From contig JAOASM010000027.1 in assembly GCA_030158665.1 (NCBI GenBank), positions 62,001 through 126,000 of the forward strand: a stretch of 64,000 nt of DNA. The letters are read 5' to 3'. This stretch comes from Sediminibacterium sp. (GTDB lineage Bacteria > Bacteroidota > Bacteroidia > Chitinophagales > Chitinophagaceae). Made by a program: the position numbers and the translations under genes. Position 1 is the stretch's first letter. Each line of letters starts with the position of its first letter. Below are positions 53,001-61,879 of this stretch, one piece after another. A model generated the notes under the pieces. The model did not search any database, had not been told where the DNA came from, and saw nothing but the letters and a program-made list of their open reading frames with translations.

Positions 53001-53435
53001 ATGATAAAAACAAATCAGATGCCTTTAGGGAAGAGTTTATTGCTTTTTTGCATTGCTTTCCTATTATTTATGACCACTGCACCTTTTGGTTTTTTGTATG
53101 CAGTGATTCGTCAAAGTTGCGCGAAAAGAGTGCACTCGTTGTCGGTATATTTTTTAGAATTGGCATTGGCTTTAGACAATGCAGGAAATGTACTCATGCA
53201 ACATGTATTGAATGATGCCTTGCTTATTAAAAACGAACAGACCTATTATTTTGGGAACAAGATGGAAACCATCAGCAGCGTCATTGGCAAAAATGGGCTT
53301 ACCCATACTTTAAGCCGCCTCGGCTTGGCCTTAAATGGCTTTTTACACTGGATTGACAAAGACCATGCTTTTAACTCCATCAATTATGATGTGAAGCTTT
53401 GGAAACAAAAAGCATCCGAGATACAGGTAAATTAG
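53001..53435 (+). CDS. Small hypothetical membrane protein
   Basis: 144 aa. One membrane segment at about residues 11-35 is followed by a soluble helical region with LALALDNAGNVLMQH and HTLSRLGLALNGFLHW. Such small proteins occur next to mobile genes in Bacteroidota, but I know no named family. An ATG at 53019 would trim six residues. Separated from the next operon by 192 bases. Confidence 0.55.
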   Translation: MIKTNQMPLGKSLLLFCIAFLLFMTTAPFGFLYAVIRQSCAKRVHSLSVYFLELALALDNAGNVLMQHVLNDALLIKNEQTYYFGNKMETISSVIGKNGLTHTLSRLGLALNGFLHWIDKDHAFNSINYDVKLWKQKASEIQVN

Positions 53436-53535
53436 TATAACCTATTGATTATCAGTTAAAAAATTGTATTTTCGCAATCAACTCCCCCCAACTTTGTTGA
53501 GTTACTTATATGATAGTATTACATCAAGCATTTAT

Positions 53536-53543
53536 TACCTTTG
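53536..53543 (+). promoter_or_regulatory. Candidate promoter -7 element of the second export operon
   Basis: TACCTTTG matches TAnnTTTG about 85 bases before the ATG of the SLBB gene. No fitting -33 is seen. Leader would be about 80 bases. Pattern match only. Confidence 0.35.
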
Positions 53544-53627
53544 TTTGAAAGGTATTGCTGTAGGTAATCATGTGACTTACAATGGCTTTGCCGTGTCAAA
53601 ATTTAATATTTGAATAATTTATATAGT

Positions 53628-55961
53628 ATGAAACAAATTGTAAAGTACATTTTTAGTCTTCATGTAGTGTTATTGTTGACTGTGAATTTGTTAGCACAGG
53701 AATTGCCTATTGATATTGCCAACATCAGCGATCAACAATTGGCAGCATTAGTCGTAAAATATCAGTTAGCTGGATTAAGTGATAATGAGTTTGAGGCCAT
53801 GGCCAAACAAAAGGGATTAAGTCCGGAACAAATCATTATTTTAAAAAAACGCATGACAGAGATTGATCCATTCAGTAGCGTCCCTAATGCGAATTATAAA
53901 ACAAAAACGACGGACGAAAATACGGTGGCACGCAAAGCGGTGGAAGTTAAAGTTCCGACCTCAACTATAATTGCAGATACTAAAAGTTTAAAAGTATTTG
54001 GATCTGAACTATTTGAATCTTCGGGTTTAAGTTTTGAACCAAACTTAACCATAGCTTCTCCTAAAAATTATGTGATTGGTGTGGGAGACGAAATCATAGT
54101 AGACATTTATGGTTTAAGTGAAAGTACTAAAAAATTAAAAGTATCTACAGAAGGCATGATTCGTTTTCCCAATCTTGGTCCAATTAAAGTGGCTGGATTA
54201 ACGATTGAAGAAGCACAGGTGAAAATTAAAAATCAAGCGGCAAAAGTCTATACAACTATCGCTGGTGGAAATACTAAAGTTTTAGTTTCTTTAGGCCAGA
54301 TCCGTTCTATTCGTGTGACTTTAGTCGGTGAAGTGAATAAACCAGGGAACTATACTGTTTCTTCTTTATCAACGATCATGAATGCATTATATGCTTCTGG
54401 TGGTCCGAATGCGATTGGGTCTTTTCGTAAGATTGAATTGGTGCGCAGTGGTAAGCCTATTGTTCAATTTGATGTTTATGATTTTTTATTAAAGGGCGAT
54501 TTGAGTAAAAATAAATTATTGCAAGACGAAGATGTAATAAGAGTAGGTGCATATGAAACAAGAGTCGCTGTGACGGGTGCTACAAAGAAGCAAGCTTTAT
54601 TTGATGTTAAAAAAGGAGAGTCTGCAAAAGAAGTATTAGCATTTGCTGGTGGATTTGCAGACCTAGGGTACAAGGAAATGGTGCGCGTAAAGCGTATGGG
54701 TTTAAAAGGAAAAGAAGTATTGACAGTAAAAGCTTCGAACCTTGATCAATTTAATTTAGTTTCTGGTGATACGTTGGTAGTGGATGCATTGGCGACCAAT
54801 TATGTGAATAGAGTAAGTATTCAAGGTGCGGTATATTATCCTGGTGAGTATGGTGTTGTAGAAATGCCATCACTTAAAAACTTATTAGCAACGGCACAGG
54901 TGAAAGAAAATGCATTTATGGATCGTGCGGTATTGCGTCGTTTTAATGCAGACTTAACACCTAAGTTAATCAGCTTTAATATTGGTGATGTGTTAACTGG
55001 CAAGGTGCAAATGGAATTACAAAAAGAAGATTCTGTTTTCATTTACGCAAAAGAAGCCATCCGTGAAAAATACACCATCACCATCAATGGCGAGGTGAAT
55101 CATCCTGCTACTTATACTTTTGCTGATAATATGCGCGCACAGGATTTGATTTTATTGGCTGGTGGATTTAAAGAAGGCGCTTCCTTACAACGTGTAGAAA
55201 TTGCACGTCGTTTGAATGCTACAGACGCGGTTGGTGATCAAAACGCTTATGCCATTGTGAAAGCAATTGATATTAGCAACAATAGCAACAATGAAGATTT
55301 AAATTTTGTGTTAGCTCCATTTGATATCGTGTCTATCCGTAAAGCACCAAATTACAAAGTACAAATTATGGTGTCGGTGGATGGAGAAGTCATGTATCCT
55401 GGAAAGTATACTTTGTCGGGCAACACAGAGCGTTTATCAGATATGATTATTCGAGCGGGAGGTTTAAAAACTGCGGCATATAGCACTGCTGCAAAATTAT
55501 CACGTAAAACTAAAACAGGCGAATACAAGCCAGTTGGAATTCGTTTATCAGAAGCCCTAAGTAAACCTGGTAGTTTGGAAGATGTGATTTTAGAACAGGG
55601 AGATAGTGTTTATATTCCTAAACTGGTGCAGACGGTACAAACTACTGGCGCAGTGAATGTGCCTCGTCAAGTTTCTTTATTGCCTGGTATGGGCTTTGCA
55701 AAAGCAATTAGAGAGTCCGGTGGATTTCAAACCAATGCCAATCGCAGACATGCCTATGTAGTGCGTGCTAATGGAGAAATCAAAACTACAAAACGTTTTT
55801 TAGTATTGCATTTTTATCCAAAAATAGAGCCTGGTGCAGAATTAATCATCCCTGCTAAAAAGCCAAAAGCACCTATTACGACTGCTGAATTCATTGGCAT
55901 TAGTTCTGGTATTGCAAGCCTAGCGGGTTTAATCATTGCATTAATTAATACGACTAAATAA
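53628..55961 (+). CDS. SLBB-domain polysaccharide export protein (second, complete copy)
   Basis: 777 aa from ATG 53628, chosen because it gives a proper signal peptide (KQIVKYIFSLHVVLLLTVNLLAQ); a TTG six codons upstream only lengthens it. The N-terminal half holds the polysaccharide-export (Poly_export) domain (NYVIGVGDEIIVDIYGLSE near 145-163), followed by repeated SLBB modules to the end and a final membrane segment. It shares module order with the truncated protein at 1-1635. Outer-membrane exporter for a second glycan, with the Wzz protein following after 5 bases. Confidence 0.92.
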   Translation: MKQIVKYIFSLHVVLLLTVNLLAQELPIDIANISDQQLAALVVKYQLAGLSDNEFEAMAKQKGLSPEQIIILKKRMTEIDPFSSVPNANYKTKTTDENTVARKAVEVKVPTSTIIADTKSLKVFGSELFESSGLSFEPNLTIASPKNYVIGVGDEIIVDIYGLSESTKKLKVSTEGMIRFPNLGPIKVAGLTIEEAQVKIKNQAAKVYTTIAGGNTKVLVSLGQIRSIRVTLVGEVNKPGNYTVSSLSTIMNALYASGGPNAIGSFRKIELVRSGKPIVQFDVYDFLLKGDLSKNKLLQDEDVIRVGAYETRVAVTGATKKQALFDVKKGESAKEVLAFAGGFADLGYKEMVRVKRMGLKGKEVLTVKASNLDQFNLVSGDTLVVDALATNYVNRVSIQGAVYYPGEYGVVEMPSLKNLLATAQVKENAFMDRAVLRRFNADLTPKLISFNIGDVLTGKVQMELQKEDSVFIYAKEAIREKYTITINGEVNHPATYTFADNMRAQDLILLAGGFKEGASLQRVEIARRLNATDAVGDQNAYAIVKAIDISNNSNNEDLNFVLAPFDIVSIRKAPNYKVQIMVSVDGEVMYPGKYTLSGNTERLSDMIIRAGGLKTAAYSTAAKLSRKTKTGEYKPVGIRLSEALSKPGSLEDVILEQGDSVYIPKLVQTVQTTGAVNVPRQVSLLPGMGFAKAIRESGGFQTNANRRHAYVVRANGEIKTTKRFLVLHFYPKIEPGAELIIPAKKPKAPITTAEFIGISSGIASLAGLIIALINTTK

Positions 55962-55966
55962 GCTAC

Positions 55967-57010
55967 ATGAATATGAATAACCACAAAACAGCTGTATTGT
56001 CAGATGTCATCAATGCCATCCAAGGCTATTTTAGTTTTGTGTTGGGTCAAAAGAAATTATTGGGCAGCTTAATGTTGTCAGCAGCATTGCTAGCGATGGT
56101 CTATGGTTTTTTTCAAAGTCCTAAATACGAAGCCACGACGACTTTTGTGTTAGAAGAAAAATCTGCCTCTGGTGGTGGACTTGCAGGATTGGCTTCACAG
56201 TTTGGCTTTGATGTGAATAGCTTGTCTGGTGCAGGAGCTGGTTTATTTTCCGGAGACAATATCTTAGACATTGTAAAGTCTAGGGTGATTGTTGAAAAAG
56301 TATTGCTTAGTAAAGTAGATAGTACATCCAAGAGCGTCACTTTAGCTGATTTGTATTTAGACTTTACAGGGTTGGGTAAAAAACTGATCAAAAAAGGAAC
56401 AGCAGTGAATTTTTCTCAAATTGAAAATGGGAAAGGGACATCTCCATTACAAGACAGTGTATTGTTTGCAATTTATGATAAAATCACTAAGAACAATATT
56501 ACGGTAGATAGAGTGAATAAGAAGGGTTCTATTTTTAAAATTACCACCATTACTGATAATGCCATTTTTTCTAAGACAATGACGGATCGTTTATTGTTTG
56601 AGACAACAAAGTATTATGTCAATATCAAAACCAATAGTGCAAGTGAAAATGTGCAAAGATTACAACGCAGAGCAGATTCTTTATCAGCTATCTTAAATAC
56701 TAAATCATATAATGCTGCGGCATATCAAATCCTAGACCCTAATGTAGCGTATAAATCTATGTCGGTTCCTGGTGAATTGTCTCAGAGAGATAAAACCATT
56801 GTCTATAGTATTTATGCAGAAGTGATCAAGAATTTAGAGATGGGCCGTATGTCTTTAGTGAGTCAAACGCCGATCATTCAATTATTGGACCAGCCTAAAT
56901 ATCCTTTGATTGATCAACGCAAGTCTATCTTATTTTTAATGGCAGTTGGCGCAATGATTGGATTATTTATTGGCTTGATGGCTTCTGTTTATATTTATAC
57001 CGATAAATAA
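55967..57010 (+). CDS. Wzz/GumC-like chain-length determinant (second copy)
   Basis: 347 aa. Membrane segments near 28-47 and 322-342, with FVLEEKSASGGGLAGLASQFGFDV after the first. Same layout as the 1637 protein but with a shorter glycine-rich loop. No kinase domain. Pairs with the SLBB gene just upstream and is followed 3 bases later by glycosyltransferase genes, so this is one operon for a second polysaccharide. Confidence 0.88.
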   Translation: MNMNNHKTAVLSDVINAIQGYFSFVLGQKKLLGSLMLSAALLAMVYGFFQSPKYEATTTFVLEEKSASGGGLAGLASQFGFDVNSLSGAGAGLFSGDNILDIVKSRVIVEKVLLSKVDSTSKSVTLADLYLDFTGLGKKLIKKGTAVNFSQIENGKGTSPLQDSVLFAIYDKITKNNITVDRVNKKGSIFKITTITDNAIFSKTMTDRLLFETTKYYVNIKTNSASENVQRLQRRADSLSAILNTKSYNAAAYQILDPNVAYKSMSVPGELSQRDKTIVYSIYAEVIKNLEMGRMSLVSQTPIIQLLDQPKYPLIDQRKSILFLMAVGAMIGLFIGLMASVYIYTDK

Positions 57011-57013
57011 TTC

Positions 57014-57826
57014 ATGGAGCGTATTTTTTTACTCCGCGCTTATGGTGATTTTGTCATTGCATTGCAAGCCATTGCAAAGAGCAAGCGAAGAATACACATT
57101 GTTGCTTCAGACCATTTAGCACCACTTTATCAAGCGCTCATTACAGCAGCGGTAATTCCCCCTTTATCAATTGAATTCATTGCCTTAGGCATTAAAAACG
57201 GACAGCTTAATTTTTTCACCAATAAACAGCTAATTTCATTAGATACGATCAAACAATTAAGGCGTTTAAAAGCCTTTATCAAAGCCTATCCAAATAGGGA
57301 TGGATTGGATTGGATTGAACAGGAAATAAGAATTGATCTGTTTAATGCATTGTTAGGAGATCGCTTTAAAGCGGTTGTAACTGAAAAGGCAAAAGTGTAT
57401 CAGGCTTATGATCAATGGCTTTCTAATCCATCTACTCAACAAAATTCAGATAGGATCAATACAGAACAGGCATCCAACAAGTTAAATAGTATTTTGATTT
57501 TCCCTGATGCTAGACTTGAAAAAAAAGCCATCACCAATCTTACAATTGCTCAATTGTGTAAGCTTGATGCGCACAATAATGCTAATTTTAAGATAGCGAG
57601 ATTTAACAATTTTAATAAAGGAGAGTTATCTTATGGTAGTTTTGACACACTGATTCACCTCATTCAATCTGCTGATTATATCTATACTTCAGATAGCTTA
57701 CCAGCACATATAGCCCAACTCCTATCAATTCCACATACAATCGTATATACTTACCAAGGTGTAAATCGTTTTTGTACACCTTATGCTTTGCAGCATCAAT
57801 CTTTTATTGAAACCAATGGCGATTAA
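57014..57826 (+). CDS. GT9-like glycosyltransferase
   Basis: 270 aa. MERIFLLRAYGDFVIALQAI is the typical GT9/heptosyltransferase start and IQSADYIYTSDSLPAHIAQLLSIPHTIVYTY the C-terminal donor-site segment. Shorter than full heptosyltransferases (about 320-350 aa), with the inter-domain part reduced. Adds a sugar to the second glycan or to LPS core; donor unknown. Overlaps the next gene by 11 bases. Confidence 0.72.
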   Translation: MERIFLLRAYGDFVIALQAIAKSKRRIHIVASDHLAPLYQALITAAVIPPLSIEFIALGIKNGQLNFFTNKQLISLDTIKQLRRLKAFIKAYPNRDGLDWIEQEIRIDLFNALLGDRFKAVVTEKAKVYQAYDQWLSNPSTQQNSDRINTEQASNKLNSILIFPDARLEKKAITNLTIAQLCKLDAHNNANFKIARFNNFNKGELSYGSFDTLIHLIQSADYIYTSDSLPAHIAQLLSIPHTIVYTYQGVNRFCTPYALQHQSFIETNGD

Positions 57827-58550
57827 ACAAAGTATACCAGCTTTCATTTTGTTTGGTCAGTGGGATCAAAACAGATTAGATCTTTTAGGTCATATCCAGA
57901 AAGAGCTTGTGGATCTAACAGTCAGTGCGCCAATTTTTCCAAAACATGAAAAAGTACCTTTTCTAAATAGATTGATTCATCTGTCTAAAATAAGAACAGG
58001 AAAAGCTTTGTCTCCTGCAGAAGTAGGTGTACTACTTGGGCATCGTGCGATATGGAGAAAAATACTCAAAATGGATGCAGGCCCAGCACAACATTTTTTA
58101 GTGTTAGAATCTGATTCTAAATTAAATAACCCACAGATACTTAAAGAAAAGTTCAATGTATATACTCCAAACTATGACCTGTTTTTTTGGGGGGCTTGGG
58201 ATGGACATGCCAGAATTCATAGATCCTCCATTCAATTTAGACTACAAGAGTATGTCATTGGAACACCATTGATCAAATCGGTGTACTGTGCTTATGGCTA
58301 TTCTTTAAATAAAAAAGCCGCCACTTATTTACTAAAGTCAACCAATAAAATCAGTTATCCTGTTGACATTTATAAAAAGTTTATTCAGCCAGGAGCACTT
58401 ACTATTGGTGCTGTAAGACCAGAACTCATTGGTGCTTGGTACAATACACCAAGTACGATTCAAGAACAATCTATGATTGTCAAAATTAAAAGGTTTTTAA
58501 TTGTTCAAATATTTGATTTCCGAAATCGCATTCATGCGTATTTTAGTTAA
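57816..58550 (+). CDS. GT25 family glycosyltransferase
   Basis: 244 aa from ATG 57816. The GT25 (LPS galactosyltransferase type) signature is clear: LSPAEVGVLLGHRAIWRKIL, HFLVLESDSKL, DLFFWGAWDGHARIH, YCAYGYSLNKKAATYLL and SYPVDIY. An upstream in-frame codon adds residues that do not look like the family start. It should transfer galactose or glucose to the second glycan or lipid A core. It overlaps the upstream gene by 11 bases and is followed by a 17-base gap. Confidence 0.83.
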   Translation: MAIKQSIPAFILFGQWDQNRLDLLGHIQKELVDLTVSAPIFPKHEKVPFLNRLIHLSKIRTGKALSPAEVGVLLGHRAIWRKILKMDAGPAQHFLVLESDSKLNNPQILKEKFNVYTPNYDLFFWGAWDGHARIHRSSIQFRLQEYVIGTPLIKSVYCAYGYSLNKKAATYLLKSTNKISYPVDIYKKFIQPGALTIGAVRPELIGAWYNTPSTIQEQSMIVKIKRFLIVQIFDFRNRIHAYFS

Positions 58551-58567
58551 CACATTTAATTAATACT

Positions 58568-59425
58568 ATGGCTACTCCAAATAAATCATTGATAGTTGTA
58601 ACATGGGATGGACAATCCAAGCCCTTAAATCATATATACCAAGATGCAACACCTGTATTTGATTTTTTGGTATTTGATTATAGCGGAAAAGGAGATACTT
58701 CACAATTAGCGGCCATGGCACTAAAGCATTTTTTAAGTGTGGCCACTGAATGTAAAGGACAAATCATCACCGCTTTATATAATTATTTATTACCCCTGAA
58801 TGCGGAAGATGCATATCAGTACATTGGCATTTTTGACGACGATCAATTTATAAGTATATCAGATATCAACAAATTATTGTTCATTGCCGACCTAGAACAA
58901 TTAGATGTCTTTCAGCCAAGTCTTGCTCATGACAGCTATTATGACAATCGTCAATTCATCCATAAGCCAGGTTACCAAATACTACCAGCTGATTGGGTGG
59001 AAGTGATGTGTCCATTTTATCGTATGGATATTTTCAATGCTTTTGCACCGCATTGTGCCGAGAATATTTCTGGTACTGGATTAGATTTGTATTTATTACC
59101 GACCATTCAGTATTTAATGGGTAAAACCAATACCGCCGTGGTACATGCAGTCCAAATCAAGCATATGCGCCCAGTGAGAACAGGAGCAAGAGTTTTCTCG
59201 AATGGCAAAACAGCTGTGCAAGAAATTCAGATCATACAGGCTTTAAGTAAGACTTTATTGTTACAAAAAAACACACTGTCAGAAGATAGCCCTGCTTTTC
59301 AAAAAATACTTCAAATTTTGAATAAAGAAAGTAAAGGGGACATCACGATAGTAGATAAGTTGAGTAGAGTGCTACCACTCTTTAAAAATATTTACCGTAT
59401 GTTGGTGGATGCCAGCTACCGTTAA
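58568..59425 (+). CDS. DUF707-like glycosyltransferase
   Basis: 285 aa. A DDD motif in YQYIGIFDDDQFI (about 85-97) and the landmarks QPSLAHDSYYDNR, WVEVMCPFYRMDIF and SGTGLDLYLLP match the DUF707-type transferases of GT-A fold. Probable sugar transferase of the second operon. Ends 3 bases before the flippase gene. Family assignment is by motif style only. Confidence 0.65.
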   Translation: MATPNKSLIVVTWDGQSKPLNHIYQDATPVFDFLVFDYSGKGDTSQLAAMALKHFLSVATECKGQIITALYNYLLPLNAEDAYQYIGIFDDDQFISISDINKLLFIADLEQLDVFQPSLAHDSYYDNRQFIHKPGYQILPADWVEVMCPFYRMDIFNAFAPHCAENISGTGLDLYLLPTIQYLMGKTNTAVVHAVQIKHMRPVRTGARVFSNGKTAVQEIQIIQALSKTLLLQKNTLSEDSPAFQKILQILNKESKGDITIVDKLSRVLPLFKNIYRMLVDASYR

Positions 59426-59428
59426 TGC

Positions 59429-60880
59429 ATGAATACCAGTAAAAACATATTTTACAATGTTCTCCTGGCCATCTCCCAGGTGCTTTTTCCATTGATTACT
59501 TTTCCTTATCTGGCTAGAACTCTTGGTCCAGAACATATTGGTGTGATTAATTTTGCAGAGAGTTTTGCAAAGTATTTTATTTTATTGGCTGCATTGGGTA
59601 TTCCTATTTATGGGGTACGTGAAATTGCAAAGCATGCAAAAGATCGATCCACTTTATCTAAAACCTTTTCTGAAATCTTCTTGATTAACCTATTTGGTAC
59701 ATTTTTATTAGCACTTGTTTTTTTAGGGCTAATATATTTTGTACCACTTTTGCAGATTGAAAAAGAATTATTTTATTGGGCATTGGGTTATTTTGTACTA
59801 CAGGTTTTTCAACTAGAATGGTTTTTTACAGGCATGAATGAATTTAAGTTCATCGCCGTACGCTCTTTTATTATTCGCTTTTTATTCATTGCTGCTGTTT
59901 TTATTTTTATTCGTAGCAAGCAAGACTATGTGCATTATTTTATTATGCAATTTGTGCTAACGATTGTCTTGGCATTATTGAATGGAAAAAAATTGCTAGA
60001 ACTACTCGATTTCAAAACAGTTTCTTTAAAATCCTTAGTATTTAAAAAACATTTAAAGCCCATGGCTTTATTGTTTTTAACCATCTTCACCATTTCTGTC
60101 TACTTTTCCTTAGATACAATTTTATTAGGCTTCTTAGCAGACAACCAAAGCGTGGGTTATTATGCGTCTGCATTGAAATTAAATCGATTGTTCATTGCTG
60201 TATTAAGCGCTATATCTGTGGCGATGTTCCCTAATTTAGTGAGCTTATACCATCAGGGTTTGAAAGATGTATTTATAGAAAAAATAGAACAATGTACTTT
60301 TCTAGCAATGAGTATTTCTATTCCTTTAGTATTGGGGATTACACTCTGTGCCCCTGAATTAATTCAACTGTTATTAGGCACACATTTTGGACGCACTATC
60401 CTTCCTTTGCAAATTACCGCACCCCTTATTTTTATCATTAGCTTGTCTGGTATTTTTGGTTTTCAAGTATTAAGTGCAGTAGGGAAGGATCGTGCAATTT
60501 TTATTGCAGCACTGATTGGTATGTTGATAAGTATTGTTGCTGCAATTGCTTGGGTACCTATGTATAAAGAAGTAGGCGCGGCCTATACCATTTTGTTAAC
60601 GGAGTTTTCGGTAGCCTTGGCATTCTTCTTCTTTGCTAAAACACACCTACATTTAAAAAATATAACGACTATCTTTTTTAAACAAGCTTTAGGTGCATTG
60701 CCCTATGTCTTAATCATTCTTGTGTTTAAAGCACTAGTGCCTACTATTTTATTAAGACTTACCGTCATTACGATCTTTGCATTCGCTTGGTTTGTGATTT
60801 TCCAATTGTATATCTTACCAAATAGTATTTATAAGAAACAATTAGACCAATTACAGGCCAAATTCTTCAAGTCCAAATAA
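59429..60880 (+). CDS. Wzx-type flippase of the second operon
   Basis: 483-aa polytopic protein with 12 to 14 hydrophobic segments. N-terminal start NIFYNVLLAISQVLFPLITFPYLARTLGPEHIG is a classic Wzx/MATE signature, followed by GIPIYGVREIAKH. It should flip the lipid-linked units assembled by the 57014-58568 transferases. It is longer than the 23933 flippase and not a close relative. Followed by a strong terminator at 60896. Confidence 0.88.
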   Translation: MNTSKNIFYNVLLAISQVLFPLITFPYLARTLGPEHIGVINFAESFAKYFILLAALGIPIYGVREIAKHAKDRSTLSKTFSEIFLINLFGTFLLALVFLGLIYFVPLLQIEKELFYWALGYFVLQVFQLEWFFTGMNEFKFIAVRSFIIRFLFIAAVFIFIRSKQDYVHYFIMQFVLTIVLALLNGKKLLELLDFKTVSLKSLVFKKHLKPMALLFLTIFTISVYFSLDTILLGFLADNQSVGYYASALKLNRLFIAVLSAISVAMFPNLVSLYHQGLKDVFIEKIEQCTFLAMSISIPLVLGITLCAPELIQLLLGTHFGRTILPLQITAPLIFIISLSGIFGFQVLSAVGKDRAIFIAALIGMLISIVAAIAWVPMYKEVGAAYTILLTEFSVALAFFFFAKTHLHLKNITTIFFKQALGALPYVLIILVFKALVPTILLRLTVITIFAFAWFVIFQLYILPNSIYKKQLDQLQAKFFKSK

Positions 60881-60895
60881 TTAAATTTTCATAGT

Positions 60896-60919
60896 ATACC
60901 AGATACTGGTATTTTTTTA
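60896..60919 (+). terminator. Intrinsic terminator of the second operon
   Basis: ATACCAG and CTGGTAT pair around ATA, followed by TTTTTT. It lies 16 bases after the flippase stop and overlaps the end of the convergent GT2 gene by a few bases. Short but well formed. Confidence 0.85.
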
Positions 60920-61867
60920 GAAGCCTAATCTTTTCTTGATGCTTCTCAGCTTTGTCCTAACTGGATAAGCTGCCCCTCCCAATTCATAATTATTTTTTAA
61001 TTGCCTCTGCATTTTGTTGTGCAATACAATATCGTCCACGCCTATTTTTTGATAAGCTGTTGACAATGCATTTTGTACTCGAAGGTTTTGTTCTAAACGA
61101 TTCCAAGATGCTTTTGTGCTTGTAAAACTACTTGTATTGATTTTGGATTCAAATAAGTCCATATTCATTTGCAACAAGCCCTTTGGGTCTCTTGTATTGC
61201 CACCCATTTGTTGTGCAGCATGGATACGGTATTGAAATAAAGCTTCCCTAAAATAAGCTAACTTTCCTTGGCTTGCATAATACAATGCGATCCATCCATC
61301 ATGTAGTAAACCTTGCACTGTTGGGAATGGCTGCGCCAATAGAGGTCCAACATTTTTTATGGCCAGTCCTGCTCCCGTTACAATATTATCCACGCGGTAT
61401 AGAAACTCAAATAAATTAAATTCGGCTGGAAGTGTTGCTTCTGGAAAACCTATAATATCCCATAAATGAAGTTCGGGTAGCACTGCATCAACTTCATTGA
61501 TTAGTGTTGCATTTGAAAAAACAGCATCTATACTGGGATTGGCTTCAAAAAACGCAAAGAGGCTGGCTACTTTATGGGGTAACCAGATATCATCCTGGTC
61601 TGCTAAAAAAACAATGTCACCTTTTACAAGGCCCAAACATTTTTCCATATTCTTGGTACTGCCTAATTGCTGTTCATTTTGGTATAAATGAATTAGGTTT
61701 GGATAGTTGTTTTGATAGTCCCGAATAATGGAAATCGTATTATCTGTTGATCCATCATCACAAATCACAATTTCATCTACCATTTGAGTTTGCGTCAATA
61801 TAGAATCCAACTGCTTTTTTATATAAGCAGCACCATTGTAAGTGAGGACAGATGCAGATAAATACAT
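60917..61867 (-). CDS. Family 2 glycosyltransferase
   Basis: 316 aa. N-terminal SASVLTYNGAAYIKKQLDSI, EIVICDDGSTDNTISII and VFLADQDDIWLPHKV form the nucleotide- and metal-binding parts of GT2, of the WcaA/rhamnosyltransferase-like group. It is transcribed opposite to the wzx operon and its start codon lies 12 bases from the start of the divergent Wzi gene, so the promoters must overlap. Ends at the terminator after wzx. Confidence 0.87.
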   Translation of the reverse strand: MYLSASVLTYNGAAYIKKQLDSILTQTQMVDEIVICDDGSTDNTISIIRDYQNNYPNLIHLYQNEQQLGSTKNMEKCLGLVKGDIVFLADQDDIWLPHKVASLFAFFEANPSIDAVFSNATLINEVDAVLPELHLWDIIGFPEATLPAEFNLFEFLYRVDNIVTGAGLAIKNVGPLLAQPFPTVQGLLHDGWIALYYASQGKLAYFREALFQYRIHAAQQMGGNTRDPKGLLQMNMDLFESKINTSSFTSTKASWNRLEQNLRVQNALSTAYQKIGVDDIVLHNKMQRQLKNNYELGGAAYPVRTKLRSIKKRLGF

Positions 61868-61879
61868 AACTTTGTTAAT

